Position numbers and translations under genes: made by a program
Part shown: piece after piece, positions 33,280 through 42,217 of the stretch
Numbering within the stretch: the first letter of the stretch is position 1
Layout: each line of letters opens with the position of its first letter
The notes under the pieces: generated by a model
What the model was told of the DNA's origin: nothing
The model's database searches: none
Seen by the model: the letters and a program-made list of their open reading frames with translations, nothing else
From: Fibrobacterota bacterium
GTDB taxonomy: Bacteria > Fibrobacterota > Fibrobacteria > UBA5070
Assembly: GCA_029557215.1 (NCBI GenBank)
Contig: JAKPQQ010000064.1
Location: 1 to 64,000 of the forward strand
Length of the DNA: 64,000 nucleotides
Direction of reading: 5' to 3'

Positions 33280-34839
33280 TCAGAAATCGAATCGGGAAAT
33301 CAAGGCCGGATCTTCAGAACCGGCCTTCAAAGCCACGATTTCGCGTTTTTGTGTGAGCGCCGTCACATCTCCGATGTTTCCTTCGATCGCGGCGGTGAGC
33401 GCCTTGATGTGGATTTCGGAGATGGATCGCGCCAACTGGGGTTCCCAGGCGGAAAGCGACATGCATTCGGAACGCTCGGCGATTTCCGTCGACACCGCCA
33501 GCGCCGCGCGGATCTTGCCGTGCTGCAGCGCCAGGCGGGCGATTTCCAGTTGCCGGATCGTGCGCGACCGCCGGTCGCCGTAGATCAGGCCCGCCTGCAG
33601 GATGTCGATGGCGTCGGCGACGCTTCCCGACGAGGCGAGTTCCTTGGCCGCGGAGAGGTCGGCGTCCAGGGTGTCTTCGCGCGCGGCGGCGGACTGGCGC
33701 GAACCGCCTCCCGAACCCTGCTGGAGGATCTCCTCCATCCAGGCGCGGGTCTGTCCGTTCGCGAACGGGCTGCCGTCGCTGAATTTCATCTCGGCCAGCT
33801 GCGGAACGCGCTTGAGCAGTCCGCGCAATTCCTGTCGGATCGCTTCCGCGCAGGCCTCCAGGCCCTTGCCCTGCAATGCCTGCACGGCCCAGAACTGCAG
33901 GTCGAACCAGAAATGGAACCCGGGTTCGGTGAAGGCCGGTTCGCTCTTCTCCAGGATCGTGGCCCACGACTTCTGCTGGAACTGGCTGTCCAGGAACGCC
34001 GCGCGCTGCGGGTTCGGCGGATTGAACACCGAAACCCCCTTGTCGTTCTTGGGGGCGACCGATACTTCCTGCCAGCGGCTGATGCGCAGGAGCTTGTAGC
34101 CCATCGGGTTGTCGGGCTCGGCTGCCGCGACCGACAGCGCGATCTTGCGCAACGCGTTCATCAGGTCGGTCTTGGACGCGCCGTCCCCGATCGCGGGCGC
34201 GGCGATCTGGGAAGCTCCGGAGTCGGATTCCGTCTGCGACGCGCCGGGCGGCGGCGGAGGCGGGGGGGGAGGCGCCGCCGCCGCGGGCTTGTTCTCCTTG
34301 GCCTTCTCCTCCACGAACTGGATCAGCGGCTTGATCGACGGTGGATTGTCGGAGTACTTCTCGTTGAGGATGTTCTTGATGTCGTTGAGCGCCGCGGCGA
34401 AGGCCGCCAGCGCCTCGTAGTCCGACGAGCTCGGGGTCTTCTGGGCGAAGGTGCCCAGGGTGCGCTCTTCGGTGAGCCACTTGACCGAATTCTGCCGGGC
34501 CCGTTCGCGCTGCGGGTGGATCGCGTCCCAGTGCTCCTTGCAGAGGTCGGCCATCGCCCGGGCCATGGCGGCGCCTTCGCTCCAGCCCTTGGCCATGGTC
34601 GCGGCCAGCATCCCGTAGCAGAACAGGGTGATGTCCTTGGCCTGCGCGGTCAGCACCTTGTGCGCGGCCTCGTGGATCTTCTCCCAGTCGCGTTCTGTCG
34701 TCTTGGCGATCTCCGCCTTCACGAACTCGAACTCGACGGAGTACTTGGGGTCCTCTCCGACGGGACTGCCGCCCGCGACGGGGGCGACCAGTTCGGCCAG
34801 GGAGGGCAGGATCTCTTCGATGGCGGGATTGTCGCTCAT
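33280..34839 (-). CDS. tssA: T6SS cap/assembly protein TssA
   Basis: TssA helps start and cap the tail sheath. The 519-residue protein has the ImpA N-terminal domain (ELVAPVAGGSPVGEDPKYS and WEKIHEAAHKVLTAQAKDI), then a linker with nine prolines in a row near residue 190, then a VasJ-like C-terminal region with helical repeats and an ALQGKGLEACAEAIRQEL segment. The Pro-run linker marks the domain border. The ATG at 34839 gives a normal N-terminus; frames further upstream run inside tssM. Confidence 0.9.
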   Translation of the reverse strand: MSDNPAIEEILPSLAELVAPVAGGSPVGEDPKYSVEFEFVKAEIAKTTERDWEKIHEAAHKVLTAQAKDITLFCYGMLAATMAKGWSEGAAMARAMADLCKEHWDAIHPQRERARQNSVKWLTEERTLGTFAQKTPSSSDYEALAAFAAALNDIKNILNEKYSDNPPSIKPLIQFVEEKAKENKPAAAAPPPPPPPPPGASQTESDSGASQIAAPAIGDGASKTDLMNALRKIALSVAAAEPDNPMGYKLLRISRWQEVSVAPKNDKGVSVFNPPNPQRAAFLDSQFQQKSWATILEKSEPAFTEPGFHFWFDLQFWAVQALQGKGLEACAEAIRQELRGLLKRVPQLAEMKFSDGSPFANGQTRAWMEEILQQGSGGGSRQSAAAREDTLDADLSAAKELASSGSVADAIDILQAGLIYGDRRSRTIRQLEIARLALQHGKIRAALAVSTEIAERSECMSLSAWEPQLARSISEIHIKALTAAIEGNIGDVTALTQKREIVALKAGSEDPALISRFDF

Positions 34840-34853
34840 GGTTCCTCGGGGGC

Positions 34854-37800
34854 TCAGCGGAATGGATCGGGGACGAGCGACACGTGGAAGAACTCGCGGT
34901 CGGAGAACGGTCCGCCCGGCTGGTCCAGGCGGACGGAAATCGGCACGTCCACGATGTAGCTGCGGTCGTTGAAGCTCCAGGTGCCTTCGGTGGTGCCGGC
35001 GCCCTTGGATTCCATGAAGCGAAGCAGGGCCCAGTCGCCTTCCTTGCGTTCCTCGAAGGTCTGGTTGATGGTCGACACCGTGAGGGTCAGGCCGGCCTGG
35101 CCGGTCTTGGGCCAGCGGAACGCCAGGCGCTTTTCGCCGCCCTGCGCCAGATCCACAGATTGGGTCCCGATGCGGAAGGTGATCCGGGCCTTCGCGTCGC
35201 CGCGCAGCGTGACGCTGGTCCCGACGCCTTTCCAGGCGGTTCCGCCCTTGCCGTAGAAGTAGTTGGACATCCGGATCAGCTTGCGCAGCTGCTCCACGGC
35301 CTGCGGATCGATGGACACGCCCATGCCGTTGGCGCCGGAGGTCCTGATGTCGTCTCCCTGGACCGTCACCAGGCCTTCCATCTCCTTCAGGAACAGCGCG
35401 AAGGTGCCCGTGCGGGGGTTCAGGAACGCGTCGATGTCGTTGATCGAGGCCTCGTTCTCCGCGTAGGGGTCGAACGGGTAGGCGCCCTTGGTCAGATTCT
35501 GCCAGGGCTGCCAGACCTTCTCGCGGTAGGCGACGTTGGCCTGCCCGGATGCCTGCGGGAGCGCCCGGCCGGCGATCTGGCGCAGCATCCCGATCGTGAA
35601 GGCGTCGAACCACGGGCGCAGTTCGGCCGGCAGGGCTTCCTTGCGCGAGGCGGCTTCGTTCCAGGCGTGGACCAGAGGATTGCGGGGGTCCTGTCCGGCC
35701 ACGCCCTTGGCGAACGCGAAGGCGCCTTCGCCGCCGGTCCACTGGCTGAACATCGAGCCGAGTTGCGCGAGATCCTTGGTGTAGGCGTCCAGAGTCCCCT
35801 TGCCCACTTCCTTGGAAAGGGTCCGGATGGCCGCGAGCTGGGTGGCCACCTGGACATGCACTGGCTGGTCCTGGGGCAGGATGGCCGACGACACGCGATC
35901 GGCCATGGCGCCGATCTTTTCGACCTTCTTGACCGTCTTGGCGAGTTTTCCGGTGAGGATCGGCTTGGATGTGTCCGGCGGCGGAGTCAGGTCGGTCTCT
36001 TCCAGGAACCTCGCGAAGAACGCCTGGATCCCTTTGGGGTTGTTGCGGGTGTAGGGCGCGGAAAGCGCGTGCAGCGCCGATCCGATCCTCTGGTTTTCTG
36101 CGGGAAGCTGGCACGAGGAACTGTCGAGCAGTCCCCGCCAGGTGGCCACGAATTCCTCCACGTAGCGGCGGCGGAGCTCCTTGAGGACCTCCTCCGACGA
36201 GGCCTGCCCCACGGCTTCGGGTTCGTCGGATTTGCCCACCACCCAGTCGGTTTCGCCGTCGTCCATCGAATTCAGGGTGGGGGAGATGGCTTCGATCCAG
36301 CCGCGTCGGGTGAACGCGCCCCCGATCACCATGGGTTTGCAGGTCACTTCCTTCTGCGGGATGCCCAGCGAGTCCCAGTCGAACTTGGGCAGGGTGTCGG
36401 CGGCGGCGAGCAGACGGGCGTAGGTGCCCGACTGGTTCTTGGCGTTGCGCAGTCCGCGCCGGGCGTTTTCCACGAGCATGCGATCCTGCGGTGCCAGCCA
36501 GGAACTGTCGCCATCGGAGATCTTCTCCGAAATCCGCTCGGTGAGCTTGGGCAGCAGTTCGCGCTCGAACGCCGGCAAGGCCTGGCCGTAGCCCAGGTAG
36601 TCGCCCCACGAACGGAGCATCGCCTCGGAAAGCCCTTTTTCGCCTTCCTTGTCGGAACCTTCCGCCCAGCCTTCGCGGGTGGTCAGCAGGTAGATCTTGA
36701 GCGCCCCGTAGATGTCCTTGGTGTCGGAGCTGGAGTCGTACGACTGGAAGAGCAGGGTCTTGAGCTTGTACTCCTGGTTCTGGAACGACAACTGGTTGAT
36801 CGCGCTGGCCATGCTGTCGATCTGGGCTTCGACCTTGGGAAGCATCCCGTCGCGGTAGAATCCGGGAGCCAGAAGCCATGGACGGCGATTGTCGATCTCG
36901 TCGGAGAGCTGGATCATGTCGCTCAGAACGGCCATCGCCGAGCGCATGCTTTCCGCATCGGTCCAGGGTGTGGACTTCGCGCGCTGCAAACGGGCCTTCC
37001 AGCCGTCTTCCAGCGAGGCTCCCACGACCCAGCCGTGGAGCGCCGACCACATCAGGAACAGGGAGATCAGGATCGCGCCGACGAACACGGAGAGCGCGAG
37101 CACCGACGATTTGACCTGCTTGTGCGAGGCGAGCCGTGCCAGCGGAGGGTCCTTCTGGAGCAGCTCGAAGAACGATTCCAGGGTCGGGTCGCGGCCCGTG
37201 TCGGAGGGCGCCGGAGCCGGAGCCGGAGCGCCGAACGGCGAAGAGCTTCCCGAGAAGGAATCCTCGAAGACGGCCGAACCGAACAGCATCGCGGCCGGGT
37301 CCGCGGCAGGAGCGGAAGGCGAGTCGGATTTCGTCGAGGGCTTGCCGGACGGGACCAGGTAGGCGCCGCGCAGGAACGGCACGGTGCGGCCCACGAACTG
37401 GCTGGAGCAGGCGAGCGAAGTGGACTTGACCGCGTCTTTGAGACCGCGGAGCGATTCCAGGAACTGGAAGCTGGATGCCGGCTCTTCGCCGCGCTCCCAG
37501 GCCATCGCGAGAAGGCCGTCCTCCTTGGCGTCGAGGTCGGATTCCAGTTCGGTCCAGGCCTTGTCGAAGGCGGCGGGAAGGTTTTCCTGCTTGGTCCAGG
37601 AAAGCGCGACGCCCGGGACTTCGGAGGCGACCTTGAAGAACGACGCGCCGCCGGGGATCTGCTCGGCGCCGGTCAGGCCCACGTAGACGGGGAACTCCAC
37701 CAGCGACGTTTCGGCCAGGAACGAAACCGTGGCGTGGATCTGGGAGGTGGCGAGCCCCCGTCCGATCGGAGCCAGGACGAGCGCCCCGTCCACCGGGCGC

Positions 37801-38381
37801 ATCTTGCCGCGCTGCTGGAAGTATTCGATCAGGAAGGAGGCGCGCGACACCGTCGAGGCGACGCGGGCGTCGGGCAGCTCCCGCAGGAGCACGAACACCA
37901 TGTCGCGGAACACGAGCCAGTTGCCCAGGTTCTGGAACTCGCCCGACAGTTCGTGTCGCCGGGATTCGGTCACGTCCCGCGCGCCGGAGGCTTCCAGGAG
38001 CGCCTTGGCGCTGTCGAATTCCGACGGTACGACCCAGAAGATCCGCTTCTGCGCGAGGTCGTCGGACTTGACTCCGATCTGCACGCCCTTGGTGGACGAG
38101 CTTTCCGACAGTTTGCGCACGTCGGATGCGAAGCCGCTCTTCCAGACCTCCTCGAACTGGTCGGTGGATCGGGATTCGGATCCCTTGGAAAGCGTGCGGA
38201 TGAGCTGGCGCTGGCGCAAAAAGAGCGCGACGAACGCGCCGATCGCGAACCAGGCGACGGCGATCAGCGTGCACCACCAGGGCCATGCGGGAAGCTTGAC
38301 GGCCAGGATCCAGGTGGCGGCGACGCCGACCACGATCCAGACGACCAGGAACCAGAACCAGAATGATTTCAGGGTGCGCAT
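34854..38381 (-). CDS. tssM: T6SS membrane complex protein TssM, no Walker A
   Basis: TssM (IcmF family) spans the inner membrane and, with TssL and usually TssJ, anchors the T6SS. The 1175-residue protein has two N-terminal helices (~8-28 and ~34-55), a cytoplasmic NTPase-like domain (~60-420), a third helix (~424-447) and a large periplasmic region ending in a beta-rich domain. Where TssM normally carries GxxGxGKT(S/T), this protein has FWVVPSEFDSAKALLEASG at ~115-133; the glycines and lysine are absent, so ATP binding in the classic way is unlikely. Family assignment rests on size, layout, position between tssL and tssA, and the IcmF-type C-terminal half. Confidence 0.88.
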   Translation of the reverse strand: MRTLKSFWFWFLVVWIVVGVAATWILAVKLPAWPWWCTLIAVAWFAIGAFVALFLRQRQLIRTLSKGSESRSTDQFEEVWKSGFASDVRKLSESSSTKGVQIGVKSDDLAQKRIFWVVPSEFDSAKALLEASGARDVTESRRHELSGEFQNLGNWLVFRDMVFVLLRELPDARVASTVSRASFLIEYFQQRGKMRPVDGALVLAPIGRGLATSQIHATVSFLAETSLVEFPVYVGLTGAEQIPGGASFFKVASEVPGVALSWTKQENLPAAFDKAWTELESDLDAKEDGLLAMAWERGEEPASSFQFLESLRGLKDAVKSTSLACSSQFVGRTVPFLRGAYLVPSGKPSTKSDSPSAPAADPAAMLFGSAVFEDSFSGSSSPFGAPAPAPAPSDTGRDPTLESFFELLQKDPPLARLASHKQVKSSVLALSVFVGAILISLFLMWSALHGWVVGASLEDGWKARLQRAKSTPWTDAESMRSAMAVLSDMIQLSDEIDNRRPWLLAPGFYRDGMLPKVEAQIDSMASAINQLSFQNQEYKLKTLLFQSYDSSSDTKDIYGALKIYLLTTREGWAEGSDKEGEKGLSEAMLRSWGDYLGYGQALPAFERELLPKLTERISEKISDGDSSWLAPQDRMLVENARRGLRNAKNQSGTYARLLAAADTLPKFDWDSLGIPQKEVTCKPMVIGGAFTRRGWIEAISPTLNSMDDGETDWVVGKSDEPEAVGQASSEEVLKELRRRYVEEFVATWRGLLDSSSCQLPAENQRIGSALHALSAPYTRNNPKGIQAFFARFLEETDLTPPPDTSKPILTGKLAKTVKKVEKIGAMADRVSSAILPQDQPVHVQVATQLAAIRTLSKEVGKGTLDAYTKDLAQLGSMFSQWTGGEGAFAFAKGVAGQDPRNPLVHAWNEAASRKEALPAELRPWFDAFTIGMLRQIAGRALPQASGQANVAYREKVWQPWQNLTKGAYPFDPYAENEASINDIDAFLNPRTGTFALFLKEMEGLVTVQGDDIRTSGANGMGVSIDPQAVEQLRKLIRMSNYFYGKGGTAWKGVGTSVTLRGDAKARITFRIGTQSVDLAQGGEKRLAFRWPKTGQAGLTLTVSTINQTFEERKEGDWALLRFMESKGAGTTEGTWSFNDRSYIVDVPISVRLDQPGGPFSDREFFHVSLVPDPFR

Positions 38382-38393
38382 GTTCGCCTCGGG

Positions 38394-39008
38394 TCAGATG
38401 TTCTGGGAAAGCCAGGCCATGAGCAGGTACAGGAGCGCGGCCAGGGTCAGCATGCCCACCGCGATCCAGACCAGGAACCGCCCGGTCCGTTCCTTGGCGC
38501 GCTTGGCCGGTTCCTTGCGCAGCGACGGGAACCACGGCGGGAGCTTCCAATTTCCGTCGGGCTTCTTGCGGTAGATGTCGATCACCAGTCCCTGGAGCTT
38601 GCCGGGATCGTCCAGCTGGTACTGGCCCTTGAACCCGAGCAGGATGCAGCGGGCGAAGATGTCCAGGCAGGAGGACAGGTCGGCGCGCTGGTGGAGCCGC
38701 GTCATGCGCGAGAAGAAGTTCGTGCCCGCGGCCTGGTCCTGGAACTGGGCGACCGCCAGGGAATGGCCCAGCCATTCGATGGAGAACGGCGTGCGGGAGA
38801 ACGCCATCTCGTCGAGCCAGGCGCAGAGCGCGTAGCGGGATTCCTCCACCGACGCGTTGGAGTGGCCTTCGCGGCGCGCGCGTTCGTCGAAATCCGACAG
38901 TCCTTTGAGCAGTTCGCGCTTGAGATCCTCGGGCGATGCGGGGCAGTTCGTGGACAAGGCGATGCCCCTCCGGAACAGGGGACGCGCGAGATTGGTCAGC
39001 GATTGCAC
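38394..39008 (-). CDS. tssL: T6SS membrane complex protein TssL (DotU-like)
   Basis: TssL is a tail-anchored inner-membrane protein whose cytoplasmic hook contacts TssM and the baseplate. The 204-residue protein has the DotU fold: EDLKRELLKGLSDFDERAR, RYALCAWLDEMAF, TNFFSRMTRL, ARCILLGFKGQY, then a single C-terminal helix (~178-199). No OmpA-type peptidoglycan-binding domain follows, so this T6SS has no wall anchor in TssL. Confidence 0.9.
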   Translation of the reverse strand: MQSLTNLARPLFRRGIALSTNCPASPEDLKRELLKGLSDFDERARREGHSNASVEESRYALCAWLDEMAFSRTPFSIEWLGHSLAVAQFQDQAAGTNFFSRMTRLHQRADLSSCLDIFARCILLGFKGQYQLDDPGKLQGLVIDIYRKKPDGNWKLPPWFPSLRKEPAKRAKERTGRFLVWIAVGMLTLAALLYLLMAWLSQNI

Positions 39009-39011
39009 GGG

Positions 39012-40310
39012 TTATCCCCCTTCAATCAGGAGTTCGATGGAGGTGATGTCGAGGTCGACCGGCGTGTAGACGCCGAGGACGCCTTCTTCCAGGAGGGTCT
39101 GCCAGAGCGGGCCGCTGGGCACGAGTTCGAAGCAGATCTGGCCGGTGGCGCGGAAGAACGCCGGCGGCGGCGCCATGCGGACCTCGATGCCCGGAAGCGC
39201 GCTCATGATGATGGGCTGCAGCCGCGACATGGAGGCGACCTTGGCCTTGTGGGCCACCAGCTGGACCAGCTTCTCCACCGGGACCGAACTGCGCACCGCG
39301 ATGTGGAACCGCCTGCCGGACTTCAGGGCCTCCGGTTCGGGCTTGGCCACGAACAGGAGCGGTTGCTGGCGGGTCATGGGCAGGACCAGGTTGTCGGTCT
39401 GGATCTCGGACGACAGGATCTGGAACAGGCGGGCGACCAGGGCGCCCAGGGACGCCGACATCGCGTTGTGGTCGTAGGCCGCCGCCGGCGCGTCGACGCC
39501 GCGGGTGTACGACAGGCCGCCTGCCAGCTGCAGCAGATGGACGAACACGCGCTCGGGGTGGATCTCCCGGTTCTGCACGAAGTAGTCGACGCCGGGAAGG
39601 CTCGAGCGCAGATGCACGACCTCCAACCATTGCCTCATGCCCTGAGGGTCGATGGTCGGGTTCTGGCGTTCCAGTTCCAGGCACCGGTTGCGCATGTGGT
39701 TGGCCAGGGTGCGCAGGTTGTCCACGAGCCTGGGGGCGGCGTGGATGTCCAGCACGGTGGGGTGGAAGTCCTCGGCCGCCGTCGGGGCGCCCTGCCGTCC
39801 GCGCACGAGCTGGCACACCGGAAGCAGGATGAACCCGTCGTTGTTGTCGGTGGACAGCCGGATGGACAAGTTGGGCGCCATGAGGCCCACCGGTCGCACG
39901 GAACGGCCCGTTGCCGCGTCGTGCAGATCGGATCGGAATTCCCGGAACGCGGCTCCGTCCTCGCCCAGGTTGGCCTTGCCTTCGGAAGGGGCGGGCATCG
40001 CGAGGTAGGCGGTCGCCTTCTGGTTGGATTCGGAAAAATCGGAGGGCAGCTCGCGCCGCAGCGACGGACCCGAACCGATCTCGGAGTCGAACCGGACGCC
40101 GCCCTGGAAGAATCCTGCGCAGGATTTGATCTCCAGCGTGTTGAATCCGGCCAGTTGCGAATCGTCCAGCCGCAGGCGGGTGAACCCGAACGAACGCGAC
40201 GGCGTGGCCCCGAAACCGTGGGCGAAGTCTTCCCGTGCAGATTCGTCTGCTCGTTGGAAGTGCTGAGGGAGGAGCGCGAGTCCTTCTTTCCAAGCGACTT
40301 TTCCGGTCAT
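39012..40310 (-). CDS. tssK: T6SS baseplate protein TssK
   Basis: TssK links the baseplate to the membrane complex. The 432-residue protein starts VAWKEGLALLPQHFQRAD (family hallmark, WxEGmfLxPQHFQ). It has the central helical region and the C-terminal domain with VDLDITSIELLIEG. The ATG at 40310 fits the family start. It is the first gene of the minus-strand T6SS operon, and the divergent promoter region lies just upstream. tssL follows after three bases. Confidence 0.95.
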   Translation of the reverse strand: MTGKVAWKEGLALLPQHFQRADESAREDFAHGFGATPSRSFGFTRLRLDDSQLAGFNTLEIKSCAGFFQGGVRFDSEIGSGPSLRRELPSDFSESNQKATAYLAMPAPSEGKANLGEDGAAFREFRSDLHDAATGRSVRPVGLMAPNLSIRLSTDNNDGFILLPVCQLVRGRQGAPTAAEDFHPTVLDIHAAPRLVDNLRTLANHMRNRCLELERQNPTIDPQGMRQWLEVVHLRSSLPGVDYFVQNREIHPERVFVHLLQLAGGLSYTRGVDAPAAAYDHNAMSASLGALVARLFQILSSEIQTDNLVLPMTRQQPLLFVAKPEPEALKSGRRFHIAVRSSVPVEKLVQLVAHKAKVASMSRLQPIIMSALPGIEVRMAPPPAFFRATGQICFELVPSGPLWQTLLEEGVLGVYTPVDLDITSIELLIEGG

Positions 40311-40507
40311 CGTGCGGTCGATCCTGTGATATGGGAGGAGGGGCGCCTTGCGCGTGCCAAAGGGAGGAAGTGGATTCGAAGCTAGAAATAGAAGCACTTT
40401 GGCCAAATCCTGCCAGGCCGGGCGACCGGGTGTGACGGCCGTACGCGGAACACTTTCCCAGAGTAGGTATATTCAGGTCCCACAGAATTGGACCTCAAGG
40501 ACCCCTG
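40311..40507. promoter_or_regulatory. Divergent promoter region of the T6SS locus
   Basis: This 197-base gap separates tssK (minus) from the fusion-protein gene (plus). On the plus strand TATATT at 40468-40473 could be a -10 for the fusion gene; on the minus strand TTGGCC, 16 bases and TAGCTT resemble a weak promoter for tssK. It is the only place where the whole tssK-tssG operon can start. Confidence 0.4.
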
Positions 40508-42217
40508 ATGCTCCATACGAACAAAATTCGTCGTTCCATCGTTTCCGCGCCCCGTTGGATGGGCGCGCCGCTCGTGCTCGTTGCCGCAGCCTTCGCCCAG
40601 GATCGCGGCTCGCTGGTCGTGACCACCGTCCCCGACAGCGCGGTGGTGGTCCTGGACAACGCCAAGGAGCCCGAACGGCAGCGCACCCCGTTCACCAACG
40701 AGAGCATGATCCCGGGCACCCACACGGTGTTGCTGCGCCCGAACGATCCCGCCTACAAGTCGGCGGTCTACGACGTCGAGATCGTCGCCGGCCAGGCCGC
40801 GTCCCTGGACCACGTCTTCGAGTACCGCACCAAGGCCTACGGGATGGAAGCCCTGTGCCTGGCGCCCTGGAAGGTGGGGGTCCAGGTCGGATTCGAATTC
40901 CGCCGCTACATCGGGTTCGAATCGGAAAAGCAGACCGACAAGTCGGCCGTCGCGCCGCCTTCCACCTACGCCTCGGACAGCGTCCCCAACAGCATCGCCA
41001 TCCCCCTGGATCTGCGGTTGGGCTTTCCCGGCGGGTGGGAAGCGCATTTCACCCTTCCTGTCGCCTCCAAGGCCGACCCCAAGATCAAGTCGGAGTCGGT
41101 GGAAGGCTTCAGCCTCAGCGATCCCGGATTCGGTCTCAAGTGGATCTACGCGCCGTTCAACAGCGGGTTGGACCTGACCTGGAGGTTCGGCAGCAACCGC
41201 ACGCAGAATCTGGGTGCCGGAGCCGACGCGTTGATCGTCACCGCCTTGACCAACCAGAAATGGCAGATGGTCGACGTGGCCGCCAACCTGGGCATGGCCA
41301 TCCGGATGGCAAGCCTGTCGCAAGACGATGTCGAACGCGGCGACCAGCTGTTCGCCAAGGCGCGCGGCGGGTTTCTGCTGGCCGATCGATTCATGCCGTT
41401 GGCGCAGGCGGGATTCCAGTACACCTTCGCCGACACCAAGACGAAAAACGACTCGGCCCTGGGCAAGGACAATTTCCAGCTCACCCTCACGCCGGGGTTC
41501 ATCTGGTACGCCGGGCGCAACTTCTCGCTGGAGCTGGGGGTGCCGCTGACCCTGGTGGCCTCCAACGAAGAAACCAGCTGGGGAGCGCATGTCTCCGCGG
41601 CGTTCGATTTCAGCCTCCAGTCCAAGGCCAAGGCGACCACCACCAAGAAGACCGCGGCGTTGTCGGCCTACCCGCTCCAGGCCGAAGGCGTTCCCGGATC
41701 CTCGCCATCCAACATCCTGTTCGACAGCAAGGAAGTTTCCAACGCCGAGTACAAGGATTTCTGCGACAAGACCGGTCGCGAATACCCGGCCGATCCCGAA
41801 TTCACGGGGATGCCCGGCTACTTCACCGACTCCAAGTACGGCGGATATCCGGTCGTCAAGATTTCCATCGACGACGCGCGCGCCTATGCAGCATGGGTCG
41901 GGAAGCGTCTGCCCACGGTCACCGAATGGCGCAAGGAAATCGAGAGCGCGACCCTCAACGGGAACATGCTCGCCTGCGGCCTGGAAACCCCCGAACTGGT
42001 CGGCTCCCGCCACCAGGGCTCCGGGCTCTACAACGTCGTCGGCAACGTGGCCGAATGGGTGGAAAACGACCGCAAGGTCGGATCGGTCGCCTACATCGCG
42101 GGCGGATTCTTTTCCTTGCCGCGCGAGCGCTGCCTGGACAAGGGGCGCTGGGTCGACGTGGCCTCGCCGGCCGGAGCCAAGTATATCGGGATGCGGCTCG
42201 TGACGGAGGTCAAGTGA
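40508..42217 (+). CDS. PEGA / beta-barrel / SUMF1-like fusion protein
   Basis: The 569-residue exported protein combines three parts I can see. After a signal peptide (~1-31) comes a PEGA-like domain (~33-105, SLVVTTVPDSAVVVLDNAKE). Next is a long region of alternating strands (~108-375) with short turns and aromatic ends, like an outer-membrane barrel. Last is a SUMF1/FGE-like domain (~400-569) with EVSNAEYKDFC, DDARAYAAWVGKRLPTVTEW and LYNVVGNVAEWV. The C-terminal catalytic-cysteine region does not match active formylglycine enzymes well, so it may only bind. It is divergent from tssK and next to a solute-binding protein gene. A role as outer-membrane partner of the T6SS is inferred from place alone. 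Confidence 0.75.
   Translation: MLHTNKIRRSIVSAPRWMGAPLVLVAAAFAQDRGSLVVTTVPDSAVVVLDNAKEPERQRTPFTNESMIPGTHTVLLRPNDPAYKSAVYDVEIVAGQAASLDHVFEYRTKAYGMEALCLAPWKVGVQVGFEFRRYIGFESEKQTDKSAVAPPSTYASDSVPNSIAIPLDLRLGFPGGWEAHFTLPVASKADPKIKSESVEGFSLSDPGFGLKWIYAPFNSGLDLTWRFGSNRTQNLGAGADALIVTALTNQKWQMVDVAANLGMAIRMASLSQDDVERGDQLFAKARGGFLLADRFMPLAQAGFQYTFADTKTKNDSALGKDNFQLTLTPGFIWYAGRNFSLELGVPLTLVASNEETSWGAHVSAAFDFSLQSKAKATTTKKTAALSAYPLQAEGVPGSSPSNILFDSKEVSNAEYKDFCDKTGREYPADPEFTGMPGYFTDSKYGGYPVVKISIDDARAYAAWVGKRLPTVTEWRKEIESATLNGNMLACGLETPELVGSRHQGSGLYNVVGNVAEWVENDRKVGSVAYIAGGFFSLPRERCLDKGRWVDVASPAGAKYIGMRLVTEVK

Noticed and set aside
34240-34290. Run of C/G-rich triplets in tssA suspected as a sequencing or frameshift artefact
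   Set aside because: The frame stays open on both sides, and the poly-proline run falls at the natural border between the two TssA domains.
34884-38366. Very long plus-strand open frame opposite tssM
   Set aside because: It mirrors the tssM reading frame, has no family motifs and no ribosome site; long antisense frames are expected at this GC content.
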